A stretch of DNA of 64,000 bases from Sedimentitalea todarodis (GCF_032595355.1 NZ_JASMWN010000003.1:310001-374000), one strand, 5' to 3'; counted from the first letter of the stretch, positions 1-8,463 are shown. Program-made: numbers and translations. The notes: generated from the sequence alone by a model not told the origin.

Positions 1-629
1 CGGGTCCAGAACAGCAATTCGAACCGATTGGTGATGAACACCTCGCCGTTGGCATCGGTAAAGAACACCGCCGGTGCGCTGCCGGGCCAGGCCAGTTCGA
101 TACTGGCCACATCGGCCACGACGACCACCGCCCCCCGCACCCGGCCGGCCGCATCGAAGGCGGGCGCCGCGTAGTAGTAGGCGCGCCGGTTCAGCGGCGC
201 ACGAATCCCGTGGTCAGACCCCAATGCCCCTTGCAAGGCCCGGCGAAAATAGGGTTCGTCGGATACATCGTCTGCTGTCAGCCCGTTTGCACTCACCAGA
301 ATGCGCCCCGACGTGTCGGCAAACGCGACATCTAGCGCCGCTGTCTTGTCGGCCACTTCCAGCAGTTGCACCTGCGCATCGGCGCGACGGTCCGGATCGT
401 CTAGCCCCACCAGCATCGGGTGGTCGGTCAACAGCACGGCAAGTTCCTGATAGACCTGCAATTCAGTGCTCAGCCGGTCGCTTGCAAGTGCCAGATCCGC
501 CTCTGCACGGCGCGCAAGCTGTTCGAGCGCCTGCAAATACCCATAACGCCAAACGCCTCCAGCCAGAGCGGCAACGGCAAGCAGGAATACCAGCACCATC
601 CAGATTCGTTGATGTCGTAGGCGGTTCAT
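1..629 (-). CDS. DctB-like sensor histidine kinase, N-terminal fragment
   Basis: Partial gene running off the left edge; about 209 N-terminal residues are visible. An N-terminal membrane segment (about residues 10-28) is followed by an extracytoplasmic Cache-type sensor domain with PYFRRALQGALGS, RAYYYAAPAFD and GAVVVVADVASIELAW, a pattern resembling the dicarboxylate-sensing domain of DctB kinases. The kinase core and second membrane segment lie outside the window. The ATG at 627-629 follows a GGGGG stretch. It lies 58 bases downstream of the Lrp gene on the same strand. The ligand is inferred from family resemblance only. Confidence 0.65.
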   Translation of the reverse strand, partial: MNRLRHQRIWMVLVFLLAVAALAGGVWRYGYLQALEQLARRAEADLALASDRLSTELQVYQELAVLLTDHPMLVGLDDPDRRADAQVQLLEVADKTAALDVAFADTSGRILVSANGLTADDVSDEPYFRRALQGALGSDHGIRAPLNRRAYYYAAPAFDAAGRVRGAVVVVADVASIELAWPGSAPAVFFTDANGEVFITNRFELLFWT

Positions 630-687
630 CCCCCGGACCCTAACAGGGCCATCCTCGTCGTGACCAGAGCGCAGAGACCGGGCGCGC

Positions 688-1149
688 CTACAAGGGCAGC
701 ATGGTTGTGGATTTGATTTCTTCCATCGACAGGAGTGCGGTGACATTGTGCACACGCACCTCTGAAATCAGCGCCTGATAGAACTCGTCATAGGCGCGCG
801 CATTTTTCACCCGGACCTTGAGGATATAGTCAATATCCCCGGCGAGCCGATGCGCTTCCTGCACTTCGGGCCGGTCCTGTAACGCCTTGAGGAACCTCGC
901 CTGCCAGTCCGCCTCGTGCTCGGATGTGCGGATCAGGACGAAAAAGCAGGCCTCGAATCCCAGTGCCTCGGCGTCCAGTACAACAGTCTGCTGTCCGATC
1001 ACACCCGCCTTGCGCAACTTGCGGATACGATTCCAGACCGGGGTCTTGGAACTGCCCACCGCGCGGGCAATATCGTCCAGCGACTGGCTTGCATCCCGCT
1101 GCAATTCCGCCAGAATTTTCCGATCTACGTCATCGATCCGCGCAGCCAT
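688..1149 (-). CDS. Lrp/AsnC family transcriptional regulator
   Basis: A 153-residue protein of normal Lrp/AsnC length. The N-terminal winged helix-turn-helix (about 5-60) begins IDDVDRKILAELQRDAS and contains SSKTPVWNRIRKLRKAGVI. The C-terminal part (about 65-145) is an AsnC/RAM effector domain with HRLAGDIDYILKVRVKN. It is divergent from the sulfate assimilation operon starting at 1298 and shares a 148-base intergenic region with it, so it is the likely local regulator. The effector, perhaps an amino acid or sulfur metabolite, is not visible from sequence. An AG-rich stretch precedes the ATG. Confidence 0.9.
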   Translation of the reverse strand: MAARIDDVDRKILAELQRDASQSLDDIARAVGSSKTPVWNRIRKLRKAGVIGQQTVVLDAEALGFEACFFVLIRTSEHEADWQARFLKALQDRPEVQEAHRLAGDIDYILKVRVKNARAYDEFYQALISEVRVHNVTALLSMEEIKSTTMLPL

Positions 1150-1297
1150 TCCGGTTTCCCCCCTTTGCTCAGGTCAGATGTTCTCTTCTGCGTCACTTTT
1201 GGAACAATATTCCTTATTTAGCAAGGCGTCTGGCGTAAACGTAGAAAAATTTCCTATATTGAGCGCAGAAACAACGCAGTCTTGAGGAAACAAGCAG
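1150..1297. promoter_or_regulatory. Divergent promoter region between lrp-like gene and cys operon
   Basis: An AT-rich island compared with its surroundings. It contains GGAACAATATTCC (1201-1213), a near-palindrome that could be an Lrp-type site, and TATATT (1255-1260) as a possible -10 for the cys operon. GAGGAAA lies just before the ATG at 1298. Operator and promoter assignments are inference. Confidence 0.4.
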
Positions 1298-1612
1298 ATG
1301 CCCCGCGAATTCACTCCCAAAGTCGTCACCGCGTCGGATCTTCTTGAAGGCGATGTGATCTATATGACAGCCACGGATGGCTGGAGCCGCGATCTTGCCG
1401 ATGCGGAGATCATAACGGACGAGGCCCATTCCCAGCTACGCCTGCTTAACGCAGAGCGGCAACCCGATCGCGTGGTTGGTGCCTATCTGGCCGATATGTT
1501 GCCCGCAGCTGCCGGGCCGCAACCTACTCATTTCCGTGAGGAGTTCCGCCGCACCGGGCCTTCGAACTATGCCCATGGCAAACAGGAAACGCAGGCAGGT
1601 TCGCGCGGGTAG
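1298..1612 (+). CDS. DUF2849 family protein, sulfite reductase operon
   Basis: A 104-residue soluble protein starting MPREFTPKVVTASDLLEGDV, first gene of the sulfate assimilation operon. It matches the small DUF2849 protein that usually precedes the nitrite/sulfite reductase gene in alphaproteobacteria. No catalytic motif or cofactor-binding cysteine is visible and its biochemical role is unknown; an accessory role in sulfite reduction is inferred from constant gene order. The ATG has GAGGAAA upstream and the reductase gene follows within 50 bases. No siroheme synthase (cysG) gene lies between, although many relatives carry one here. Confidence 0.85.
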   Translation: MPREFTPKVVTASDLLEGDVIYMTATDGWSRDLADAEIITDEAHSQLRLLNAERQPDRVVGAYLADMLPAAAGPQPTHFREEFRRTGPSNYAHGKQETQAGSRG

Positions 1613-1660
1613 GACACCCCGCCCGCCAGCCGCGTGATATCTCCAGACAGGACAGACCAG

Positions 1661-3325
1661 ATGTACAGCTATACCGAATTTGACACCGCGTTTCTTGCCG
1701 AACGCAACGCCCAGTTCCGCGCTCAGGTCGAACGCCGGATTGACGGCTCCCTGACCGAAGACGAGTTCAAGCCGCTGCGACTGATGAACGGCGTCTATCT
1801 GCAACTGCATGCCTACATGCTGCGGGTTGCAATCCCATACGGCACGCTGAACGGCGCGCAGATGCGCAAGCTGGCCGACCTGGCAGAACGCTGGGACAAG
1901 GGGTATGGCCATTTCACCACCCGCCAGAATATTCAGTACAACTGGCCGAAACTGCGCGACATCCCCGACATGCTGGACGCATTGGCCGAGGTTGGTCTGC
2001 ACGCGATCCAGACAAGTGGCAACACCATCCGCAACGTGACCGCGGATCATTTCGCAGGTGCGGCGGCAGACGAAATCGCCGATCCCCGCCCGGTTGCCGA
2101 ACTGATCCGCCAATGGTCCACCGATCATCCGGAGTTCCAGTTCCTGGGCCGCAAGTTCAAGATCGCCGTCACCGGCAGCGACACCGACCGCGCCGTGATC
2201 AAGGCGCATGATATCGGCCTGCAGATCGTGAAGCAGGACGGCGAGATTGGCTACAAGGTGCTTGTCGGCGGCGGACTCGGCCGCACTCCGATGATCGGCA
2301 AGGTCATCCGCGAGTTTCTGCCCCAGGCCGATCTGCTCCCTTATCTGGAAGCGGTTCTCAGCGTCTACAACCTGCTGGGACGGCGCGACAACAAATACAA
2401 GGCCCGGATCAAGATCACTGTCCACGAGCATGGCATCGACGACATCCGCGAACGGGTGGAACGTATCTTTGATCGGCTGCGCCCGGTCTGGTCGGGTGTT
2501 GATCAGGACCTGTTGCCGGAGCTTGAAGCCGCGTTTGCTTTGCCCAGGCTGCGCTCCGGCTCGGTCGCGGCCTATGATGACGCCTACAACGCGGACCCCG
2601 TGTTCCGCAGCTGGGCCGACACCAACCTGACCGCGCATCGCGACCCGGATCACGCGATTGTCTCGATCAGCCTGAAAGCGCATGGGGCCACCCCGGGCGA
2701 CGCCAGCGCCGACCAGATGCGTCTGATGGCCGATATCGCGGAACGCTATGGCTATGACGAACTGCGCATCAGCCACGAGCAGAATGTGGTGTTGCCGCAT
2801 GTGCACAAGTCCAACCTTCCCGCGATCCACGCGGCGTTGAAATCGGATGGGCTCGCCACCGCCAATATCGGTCTGATCAGCGATATCATCGCCTGCCCCG
2901 GCATGGATTATTGCGCATTGGCAACCGCCCGGTCGATCCCCATCGCCCAGCAGATCGCCACGCGGTTTGATGAGTTGAAGATCGAGAACGATATCGGCCC
3001 GCTCAAGATCAAGATCTCGGGCTGCATCAACGCCTGCGGTCACCATCACGTGGGACATATCGGCATTCTGGGTCTGGATCGTGCAGGGGTGGAGAACTAC
3101 CAGATCACCCTGGGTGGAGATGCCACCGAGGATGCGGCGCTCGGCGAACGGGTCGGTCCCGGCTTTTCCGCCGACGACGTGATCCCGGCCATCGAGCGGC
3201 TGGTCTATGCCTATCTCGACCTTCGCAAGGAATCGTCCGAGACCTTCCTGCAAACCTACCGGCGCATCGGGCTGGCACCATTCAAGTCGGCGCTCTATCC
3301 GCGGGCCGCCGTGGCTGCCGAGTAG
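1661..3325 (+). CDS. cysI: Siroheme [4Fe-4S] nitrite/sulfite reductase, assimilatory
   Basis: A 554-residue hemoprotein that reduces sulfite to sulfide by six electrons in cysteine biosynthesis. The duplicated ferredoxin-like and siroheme half-domains are present, and the four cluster/siroheme cysteines appear as CPGMDYC (residues 412-418) and CINAC (455-459). The ATG at 1661 (MYSYTEFDTAFL) is preferred over an in-frame GTG at 1634 because AGGAC lies about 9 bases upstream and the family begins here. Electrons probably come from ferredoxin reduced by the Fpr encoded at the end of the operon. The sulfite role is inferred from cysH next door, as nitrite reductases share this fold. Confidence 0.93.
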   Translation: MYSYTEFDTAFLAERNAQFRAQVERRIDGSLTEDEFKPLRLMNGVYLQLHAYMLRVAIPYGTLNGAQMRKLADLAERWDKGYGHFTTRQNIQYNWPKLRDIPDMLDALAEVGLHAIQTSGNTIRNVTADHFAGAAADEIADPRPVAELIRQWSTDHPEFQFLGRKFKIAVTGSDTDRAVIKAHDIGLQIVKQDGEIGYKVLVGGGLGRTPMIGKVIREFLPQADLLPYLEAVLSVYNLLGRRDNKYKARIKITVHEHGIDDIRERVERIFDRLRPVWSGVDQDLLPELEAAFALPRLRSGSVAAYDDAYNADPVFRSWADTNLTAHRDPDHAIVSISLKAHGATPGDASADQMRLMADIAERYGYDELRISHEQNVVLPHVHKSNLPAIHAALKSDGLATANIGLISDIIACPGMDYCALATARSIPIAQQIATRFDELKIENDIGPLKIKISGCINACGHHHVGHIGILGLDRAGVENYQITLGGDATEDAALGERVGPGFSADDVIPAIERLVYAYLDLRKESSETFLQTYRRIGLAPFKSALYPRAAVAAE

Positions 3326-3329
3326 CACC

Positions 3330-4088
3330 ATGCTTGATCTCGCAGAAAATGCGCCTGCCGGTGGCCCCGACCCATCTGCGCTTGCGGCCAGGGTGAGCGA
3401 ACTGAACGCGCGTTACCGGCATCACAGCGCCACTGCAGTGATGCAAGGGGCGTTGCGCGAGGCCGGGCATATCGCGCTGGTGTCGAGCTTTGGAGCGGAA
3501 TCTGTGGTGCTGTTGCACATGGCGGCGGTGGTGGATCGGTCCACTCCGGTCCTGTTCATCGACACCGAGATGCTGTTCACCGAAACGCTGGTCTATCAGG
3601 CCGAGGTGTCCGAGCGTCTTGGCCTGAGCAACGTGCGCATCATTCGCGCCGACGACATTGCGTCACGCGACGCGGACCGGACCCTGCACAGGAGCAACCC
3701 GGATGCCTGCTGTGCCCTGCGCAAGACTGCGCCGCTGAACAAGGCGCTCGCGCCTTATGAGGGTTGGATCACGGGACGCAAACGGTTTCAATCCGGCACG
3801 CGCGCGACACTTGACTTCTTTGAGGTCGAAGACGGCACCGGGCGCATCAAGATCAACCCGCTGGCGCATTGGGCCCCCGAAGACGTGAGCGCCTACATGG
3901 ACGAAAACAGACTTCCCCGGCATCCGCTGGTTGCGCGGGGTTATCCGTCAATCGGCTGTGCCCCCTGCACGTCACCCGTCGCCAAGGGCGAAGACCCCCG
4001 CGCCGGACGCTGGCGCGACCAGAACAAGGACGAATGCGGCATCCATTTTGTGAATGGCAAGATGGTCCGTATAGGAGCAAGAACATGA
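3330..4088 (+). CDS. cysH: Phosphoadenylyl/adenylyl-sulfate reductase
   Basis: A 252-residue PAPS/APS reductase reducing activated sulfate to sulfite. The N-terminal PP-loop region is SSFGAESVVLLHM (about 52-64), followed by LFIDTEM. A CC pair (127-128) and CAPC (210-213) match the [4Fe-4S]-binding pattern of APS-type reductases, and ECGIH near the C-terminus is the catalytic cysteine motif. This predicts use of adenylyl sulfate rather than strictly PAPS. The start at 3330, four bases after cysI, is used; longer in-frame readings overlap cysI. Its stop overlaps the next ATG (ATGA). Confidence 0.93.
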   Translation: MLDLAENAPAGGPDPSALAARVSELNARYRHHSATAVMQGALREAGHIALVSSFGAESVVLLHMAAVVDRSTPVLFIDTEMLFTETLVYQAEVSERLGLSNVRIIRADDIASRDADRTLHRSNPDACCALRKTAPLNKALAPYEGWITGRKRFQSGTRATLDFFEVEDGTGRIKINPLAHWAPEDVSAYMDENRLPRHPLVARGYPSIGCAPCTSPVAKGEDPRAGRWRDQNKDECGIHFVNGKMVRIGART

Positions 4089-4489
4089 CAGTACTCGTAA
4101 CCGACGCGGGCTTTGGCCCGGATGACTGGACCACCGGCTATTGCGATGCAGGCAAGGCCGCCAATGACGCGGTGGCGCTGGATGTGGCGTCAGACACCGA
4201 TCCGGCAGATGTGCCATTGCATTCCGGTCTGCAGATCATCCGCGTTGATTTCCCCAGTTCCGCTGATGGCCGCGGCTTTACCATTGCGCGGCAATTGCGG
4301 CTGCGCGGCTATACCGGCCGGTTGCGCGCGCGGGGTCATGTGCTGGCAGATCAATACGCGATGGCGCGACGTTCGGGGTTTGACGAGGTCGAAATTGACG
4401 TGGCGCTGGCCAATCGTCAGCCCGAAGATCAATGGCTGGCCCGTGCAAATTGGCAGGAACACGACTATCAATCGCGCCTGCGCGGCTAA
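4085..4489 (+). CDS. DUF934 family protein, sulfite reductase-associated
   Basis: A 134-residue protein, MTVLVTDAGFGPDDW, matching the DUF934 proteins found beside cysI/cysH in proteobacteria. The C-terminal half holds the conserved YTGRLRARGHVLADQYAMARRSGFDEVEID, quoted here as YTGRLRARGHV and ADQYAMARRSGFDEVE. No catalytic residues are obvious. It overlaps cysH by four bases, implying translational coupling. The function is unproven; a role as an accessory subunit in delivering electrons to the sulfite reductase is inference from gene neighbourhood. Confidence 0.85.
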   Translation: MTVLVTDAGFGPDDWTTGYCDAGKAANDAVALDVASDTDPADVPLHSGLQIIRVDFPSSADGRGFTIARQLRLRGYTGRLRARGHVLADQYAMARRSGFDEVEIDVALANRQPEDQWLARANWQEHDYQSRLRG

Positions 4490-4531
4490 GGCCCCTTTTC
4501 CTGACATACATCAAAGCTTAATCAGAGGTGT

Positions 4532-4546
4532 CGGTCTAACAGACCG
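4532..4546 (+). promoter_or_regulatory. Small hairpin in the fpr leader
   Basis: Perfect 6-bp inverted repeat CGGTCT-aac-AGACCG ending 12 bases before the fpr ATG, overlapping where a ribosome would bind. It could tune fpr translation separately from the upstream cys genes; no U-tract follows, so it is not a terminator. Confidence 0.35.
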
Positions 4547-4558
4547 GCAGTGCAAACG

Positions 4559-5401
4559 ATGACAGAGATGACCCCCGTGACCAAAGCCGCGACCGACGCC
4601 ATACCCGTCAAGACGCCGACCCTGCCCGATGCCCAAACGGTCACCGCCGTCAGGCACTGGACCGACCGGCTGTTTTCCTTCCGCGTGACCCGCCCGCAAA
4701 GCCTGCGGTTCCGGTCAGGGGAGTTCGTGATGATCGGCCTTCTGGGTGACAACGGCAAGCCGCTCCTGCGCGCCTACTCCATTGCCAGCCCGGCATGGGA
4801 CGACGAGTTGGAGTTCTATTCGATCAAGGTCCAGGACGGCCCGCTGACCAGCAAGTTGCAACATATTCAGCCCGGCGATCAGATCATCCTGCGTCCCAAA
4901 CCCGTGGGTACGCTGGTGCATGACGCGCTGCTTCCCGGCAAGCGCATCTGGTTCTTTGCCACCGGCACCGGCTTTGCGCCCTTTGCCTCGCTCCTGCGCG
5001 AACCGGAAACCTATGAGAACTATGAAGAGGTCATCGTCACCCACACCTGCCGCGATGTCGCCGAGCTTGAATACGGTCGGCAGTTGATCGAAGAGCTCAA
5101 GGCCGACGAAATGATGCAGGAGTTGATCGGAACAGAGAACCTGAACAAGATCCGCTATTACCCGACCACCACGCGAGAGCAGAGCCCCAAGATGGGCCGT
5201 ATCACCAACCTGCTGCAGGACGGAACGGTTTTCGCCGATCTCGGCATTCCTCCGATCAGCCCTGAATCCGATCGTGCGATGGTCTGCGGCTCGCTGAGCT
5301 TCAACCAGGACATCAAGCAAATTCTCGAAGATTTCGATCTAGTGGAAGGCGCGAATTCCGACCCGCAGCATTACGTGGTCGAAAAGGCGTTTGTCGGCTG
5401 A
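4559..5401 (+). CDS. fpr: Ferredoxin--NADP+ reductase
   Basis: A 280-residue bacterial-type flavoprotein exchanging electrons between NADPH and ferredoxin/flavodoxin. The FAD-binding RAYSIASP motif is at residues 71-78, the NADP-binding loop is GTGFAPFASLLREPE, and the protein ends HYVVEKAFVG as in the subclass I bacterial Fpr group. Start choice is uncertain: GTG 4550, ATG 4559 and ATG 4568 are in frame; 4559 is used. It is last in the cys operon, 69 bases after DUF934, and is followed by a strong terminator at 5426-5460. Its position suggests it feeds sulfite reductase, though Fpr is also general. Confidence 0.92.
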   Translation: MTEMTPVTKAATDAIPVKTPTLPDAQTVTAVRHWTDRLFSFRVTRPQSLRFRSGEFVMIGLLGDNGKPLLRAYSIASPAWDDELEFYSIKVQDGPLTSKLQHIQPGDQIILRPKPVGTLVHDALLPGKRIWFFATGTGFAPFASLLREPETYENYEEVIVTHTCRDVAELEYGRQLIEELKADEMMQELIGTENLNKIRYYPTTTREQSPKMGRITNLLQDGTVFADLGIPPISPESDRAMVCGSLSFNQDIKQILEDFDLVEGANSDPQHYVVEKAFVG

Positions 5402-5425
5402 CATCGCCGCTACCTGAAGGCAAGA

Positions 5426-5460
5426 ACGCCTGCCCCTCAATTGGGCAGGCGTCCCTTTTT
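5426..5460 (+). terminator. Rho-independent terminator of the cys-fpr operon
   Basis: Ten-base-pair GC-rich stem ACGCCTGCCC / GGGCAGGCGT with a short loop, followed by CCCTTTTT. It sits 25 bases after the fpr stop. Confidence 0.9.
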
Positions 5461-5571
5461 GGTCTGGGGCGTTCCGAACAGGCGCATCAGGCACCCTGTT
5501 CCAACCCGAGTTCCCGGTATGGATAGGCCGGCATGTCAACTGACCTGCGGCCTACCGATGGGTACAAGCGA

Positions 5572-6363
5572 TCAAAGACCCATAGCAGACCGGATTTGCT
5601 CCAGGGCCACCTTGAGTAGTTCCGGATTGTCTCGCGCCTGGTTCAGTCCCGCCAGCAAGGTCGCCTTCTTCGCCGCGCCAAGATCCGATTCCTGCAGGGC
5701 CGTTGCGGCCTTGTCATAATCAAACCCTTCAACCGTAAGGATCTCGGTCAGATCGGTGGTCGACGAGGTGGCCGCCCCGGTTGCGCTGTCCACGGCATCG
5801 GCTGCAGCCTTCTCCGCAGTGCTGGCCGCGTCGGCGGCAGTATCAGCGACCGTTTCAGCCGCCTCTGTGGCTTCGGTGGTCGTTTTGGCCACGCTCTCTT
5901 CGGCAGCGTCCGCCGCTGCCGCTGCTTCCGCAGCCACATCCTCGGCGGTCTCTGCCGCATCCGTTGCCGTTTCGGTTGCAGCGTCAGCGCCATCCTTCGC
6001 CGCGTTTTCCACGCTGTCCGCCGTCGGCGTCACCGCGTCCACAGCATCATCCACCGCTTTGGAAGCCGCATCTGTCGCGCTGCCCACAGCGTCAGTCGCG
6101 GCATCAACGGCCTTAACCACAGCCTCTGCTGTCGTATCAACGGCGCTGCCTACAGCCTCGGCGGTGGCATCAACGGCCTCTCCGACGGCCGACGATGCCT
6201 CGCTTGCGGCTTCGGTGGCCTCTGTCACGGCTTCCTCCGCAACGGTTTCGGTCGTGTCGGCCGCTTCGGTCACGGCTTGATTCACCTCTTCCTGATTGTT
6301 CATGTAGTAATAGCCCGCACCGACAACAGCGGCGGCAGCAACAACCCAGATCACTGGCTTCAT
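5572..6363 (-). CDS. Alanine-rich, membrane-anchored repeat protein
   Basis: A 263-residue protein not assigned to a named family. It begins MKPVIWVVAAAAVVGAGYYY, a membrane anchor, followed by about 170 residues made almost only of A, T, E, D, V and S in loose repeats such as ATDAVGSATDAASKAV, predicting long amphipathic or coiled helices. The last 55 residues (LTEILTVEGFDYDKA to QIRSAMGL) are of normal complexity and look like a small helical domain. ATG 6363 with GGAG five bases upstream is preferred to TTG 6375. It is divergent from infC and convergent with fpr. A periplasmic envelope-spacer or stress role is speculation. Confidence 0.75.
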   Translation of the reverse strand: MKPVIWVVAAAAVVGAGYYYMNNQEEVNQAVTEAADTTETVAEEAVTEATEAASEASSAVGEAVDATAEAVGSAVDTTAEAVVKAVDAATDAVGSATDAASKAVDDAVDAVTPTADSVENAAKDGADAATETATDAAETAEDVAAEAAAAADAAEESVAKTTTEATEAAETVADTAADAASTAEKAAADAVDSATGAATSSTTDLTEILTVEGFDYDKAATALQESDLGAAKKATLLAGLNQARDNPELLKVALEQIRSAMGL

Positions 6364-6565
6364 GACATTCTCCAATTTTGAAACACGGGCACCCGACCGG
6401 TACCGGTTGCCCGCTAGATCTGCTTCATTACGGTCACAATCAAGGGGGAATTCCCGCTCAAGTGCCGCAATGCGTGTATTTCGGCAAAGAATTGCGACTT
6501 GAACAGCGACGCAGCCAAAGATAGGTTTGCGTTTCAGTTATTCGAACGATCAAAGGAACGATTCC

Positions 6566-7114
6566 ATAGCCCGCAGACCCCATAACGCGCCGCCAACCCG
6601 AGATACCGGCCCGCGCGTAAACGAAAACATCCGCACCCCCGAAATCCGCCTGATTGGAGCCGAGGGCGAAAACGTCGGTGTCGTCACCCCTGCCCGCGCG
6701 ATCGAAATGGCCAACGAAGCCGGATTGGATCTGGTCGAAATTTCGCCAAACGCAAACCCGCCCGTTTGCAAGATCATGGATTTCGGCAAGTTCAAGTACG
6801 AAACCCAGAAACGCGAAGCCGAAGCCCGAAAAAAGCAAAAGACCATCGAGATCAAAGAGGTCAAGTTCCGCCCGAACACGGACACCAATGACTACAACGT
6901 CAAGATGCGAAACGTGTTCAAGTTCCTGGAAAACGGCGACAAGGTCAAAGTGACTCTGCGCTTTCGTGGTCGCGAGATGGCCCACCAGAACCTTGGTCGC
7001 GAATTGCTCGAGCGTGTGGCCGAAGACACCAAGGATATCGGTCGGATCGAGAACTTCCCCAAGATGGAAGGTCGCCAGATGGTCATGCTGATCGGGCCTT
7101 TGCCGAACAAGTAG
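6566..7114 (+). CDS. infC: Translation initiation factor IF-3 (AUA start)
   Basis: A 182-residue IF-3 that binds the 30S subunit and checks the start codon. The N-domain contains GPRVNENIRTPEIRLIG and LVEISPNANPPVCKIMD; the C-domain contains IKEVKFRP and the RFRGREMAHQNLG signature. No ATG, GTG or TTG is correctly spaced. The only close start codon, TTG 6527, would add 13 unlikely residues. AAAGGA (6552-6557) lies eight bases before ATA at 6566, where family homology begins (I/M-ARRPHNAPP). A rare start is the classic feature of infC autoregulation (AUU in E. coli). It appears monocistronic and ends at a terminator (7157-7190). Confidence 0.9.
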   Translation: MARRPHNAPPTRDTGPRVNENIRTPEIRLIGAEGENVGVVTPARAIEMANEAGLDLVEISPNANPPVCKIMDFGKFKYETQKREAEARKKQKTIEIKEVKFRPNTDTNDYNVKMRNVFKFLENGDKVKVTLRFRGREMAHQNLGRELLERVAEDTKDIGRIENFPKMEGRQMVMLIGPLPNK

Positions 7115-7156
7115 ATACCAGCGGCTGAGGCCGCTTCAAACGTGCGCTGAATGACA

Positions 7157-7190
7157 AACGCCCGGCATGATCTGCCGGGCGTTTTCGTTT
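7157..7190 (+). terminator. Rho-independent terminator after infC
   Basis: Stem AACGCCCGGCA / TGCCGGGCGTT with loop TGATC, followed by TTCGTTT. The stem is 11 bp and GC-rich, and lies 42 bases after the infC stop. Confidence 0.9.
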
Positions 7191-7256
7191 TCGGGCCTGT
7201 CCCGATACTGACGTCACCGGCGCGCAACCGCGCCGGCATCAGCCGGAGAGCTTTCC

Positions 7257-7442
7257 TTACTGGCTGATCGGTGCGCAGACTGTCGCCCCGGTTTCAGTCG
7301 TCGCCAGCTGGTAACCTGCGGTACAGCTTGCATTGCCTGTCTTGTCGAATGTCGGCTGGACATAAACCGGCACCGGCTCGGGCTGTGCACAAGCGGCCAA
7401 ACCGAGGGCGACTGCGCCCAATGCGAAAAGCTTAAATTTCAT
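7257..7442 (-). CDS. Small lipoprotein
   Basis: A 61-residue protein beginning MKFKLFALGAVALGLAACAQ: a signal peptide with lipobox LAAC and lipidation at Cys18. The mature part is about 44 residues with a Pro/Val segment (PEPVPVYVQP) and two further cysteines (ASCTAGY and TVCAP) that could form a disulfide. An ATG at 7442 with GGAAG upstream is preferred over a longer reading. It stands alone, convergent with infC. Function unknown; it is probably anchored in the cell envelope. Confidence 0.75.
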   Translation of the reverse strand: MKFKLFALGAVALGLAACAQPEPVPVYVQPTFDKTGNASCTAGYQLATTETGATVCAPISQ

Positions 7443-7645
7443 GATCTTCCACCCTCTTGTTGTCAAAAGAAATTCACCGACTGGTTGAATCTCGCCTCAC
7501 GATACGTGTTCAACAGCTAGCTGGCAACTCTGTAGAAGACCATGCAACAGGCCGGGGCCGAATTTTGCCAACACCGCCCGGGGCCTGATCTCTGGATGGG
7601 CCCTCTAGGGAGGTGAATTTTCCGGTCAGACCTGACTTCACCGGC

Positions 7646-8434
7646 TCAGCCCGCTGCCCTGACCGCCCGCCGCGTCATCACCTTGACGATATGCGCGCGA
7701 TAATCCCCGGTTCCGTGAAGATCCGAGATCATGCCATCGCCGCTCAGGCTCAGCCCGTCAATCGCATCTGCCGCGAAACTTCCGGTCAGTGCGGCTTCCG
7801 CCTCGCTCCACCGGAACACGCCCTCTTCCGACGCCCCGGTCACGGCAACCCGTACCCCGTCTGCAAAACGGGCCACGAAGACTCCCACCAACGCAAAGCG
7901 TGATGCCGGCTGTTCAAACTTCTGATAGTCCGCTGCTTCGGGCACCGGAAAGCGTATCGAGGTGATCACTTCACCCTCTTCCAACGCCGTGGTGAACATC
8001 CCTTGAAAATAGTCATCCGCCGCGATCTCGCGCGCATTCGTGACGATGGTCGCGCCGCTGGCAAGTGCTGCCGACGGATAACAGGCCGCCGGATCATTGT
8101 TGGCAAGGCTACCGCCAATGGTGCCGCGATTGCGGACCGCCGGATCACCGATGTTACCGGCCAGAGCGGCCAGTGCCGGATAGGCTGGCGCCGCTTCCAC
8201 CGCCACCCTGGCATGGGTGGTTCCGCCACCAATGGTGACAACACCATCTGCGCTGCTGACCCCTTTCATGCCGGCAATCCCTGTCAGGCTCACCAACCGC
8301 GACGGGCTCGCCAGCCGCTGTTTGAGTGTCGGGATCAACGTCTGCCCGCCACCCAGTGCCAGTGCATCCTCGACCGCCAATGCCGATACCGCCGCATCGA
8401 CGCTGTCCGGTTTGTCCACTTCAAAACTGTACAT
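7646..8434 (-). CDS. coxM: FAD-binding subunit of form II cox/xanthine-dehydrogenase-type hydroxylase
   Basis: A 262-residue medium subunit that passes electrons from the iron-sulfur subunit through FAD. N-terminal FAD-binding segments are LGGGQTLIPTLKQRL and TIGGGTTHA, with NRGTIGGSLANNDPAACYP before the CO_deh_flav_C domain. This is the usual length for CoxM/XdhB-type subunits. It is last of the S-L-M set on the minus strand, 94 bases after coxL with a hairpin-rich repeat between. GGGAGGA precedes the ATG. The flavoprotein class is certain; the substrate of the complex is not. Confidence 0.93.
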   Translation of the reverse strand: MYSFEVDKPDSVDAAVSALAVEDALALGGGQTLIPTLKQRLASPSRLVSLTGIAGMKGVSSADGVVTIGGGTTHARVAVEAAPAYPALAALAGNIGDPAVRNRGTIGGSLANNDPAACYPSAALASGATIVTNAREIAADDYFQGMFTTALEEGEVITSIRFPVPEAADYQKFEQPASRFALVGVFVARFADGVRVAVTGASEEGVFRWSEAEAALTGSFAADAIDGLSLSGDGMISDLHGTGDYRAHIVKVMTRRAVRAAG

Positions 8435-8463
8435 TTCAGTCCTCCCAGAAGAAGCTCTGCCTC

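Noticed and set aside
1436..3331. Long minus-strand open frame of 631 codons opposite cysI
   Set aside because: Shadow of the sulfite reductase gene in GC-rich DNA; no family motifs and the plus-strand product is unmistakable.
5756..6280. Plus-strand Ser/Ala-rich frame opposite the alanine-rich gene
   Set aside because: It is the complement of a low-complexity coding region; it has no ribosome-binding site or anchor, while the minus-strand frame has both.
6545..6559. GAAC repeat upstream of infC as a LexA box
   Set aside because: Two GAAC motifs are present but the gap is eight bases rather than seven, and infC is not an SOS gene.
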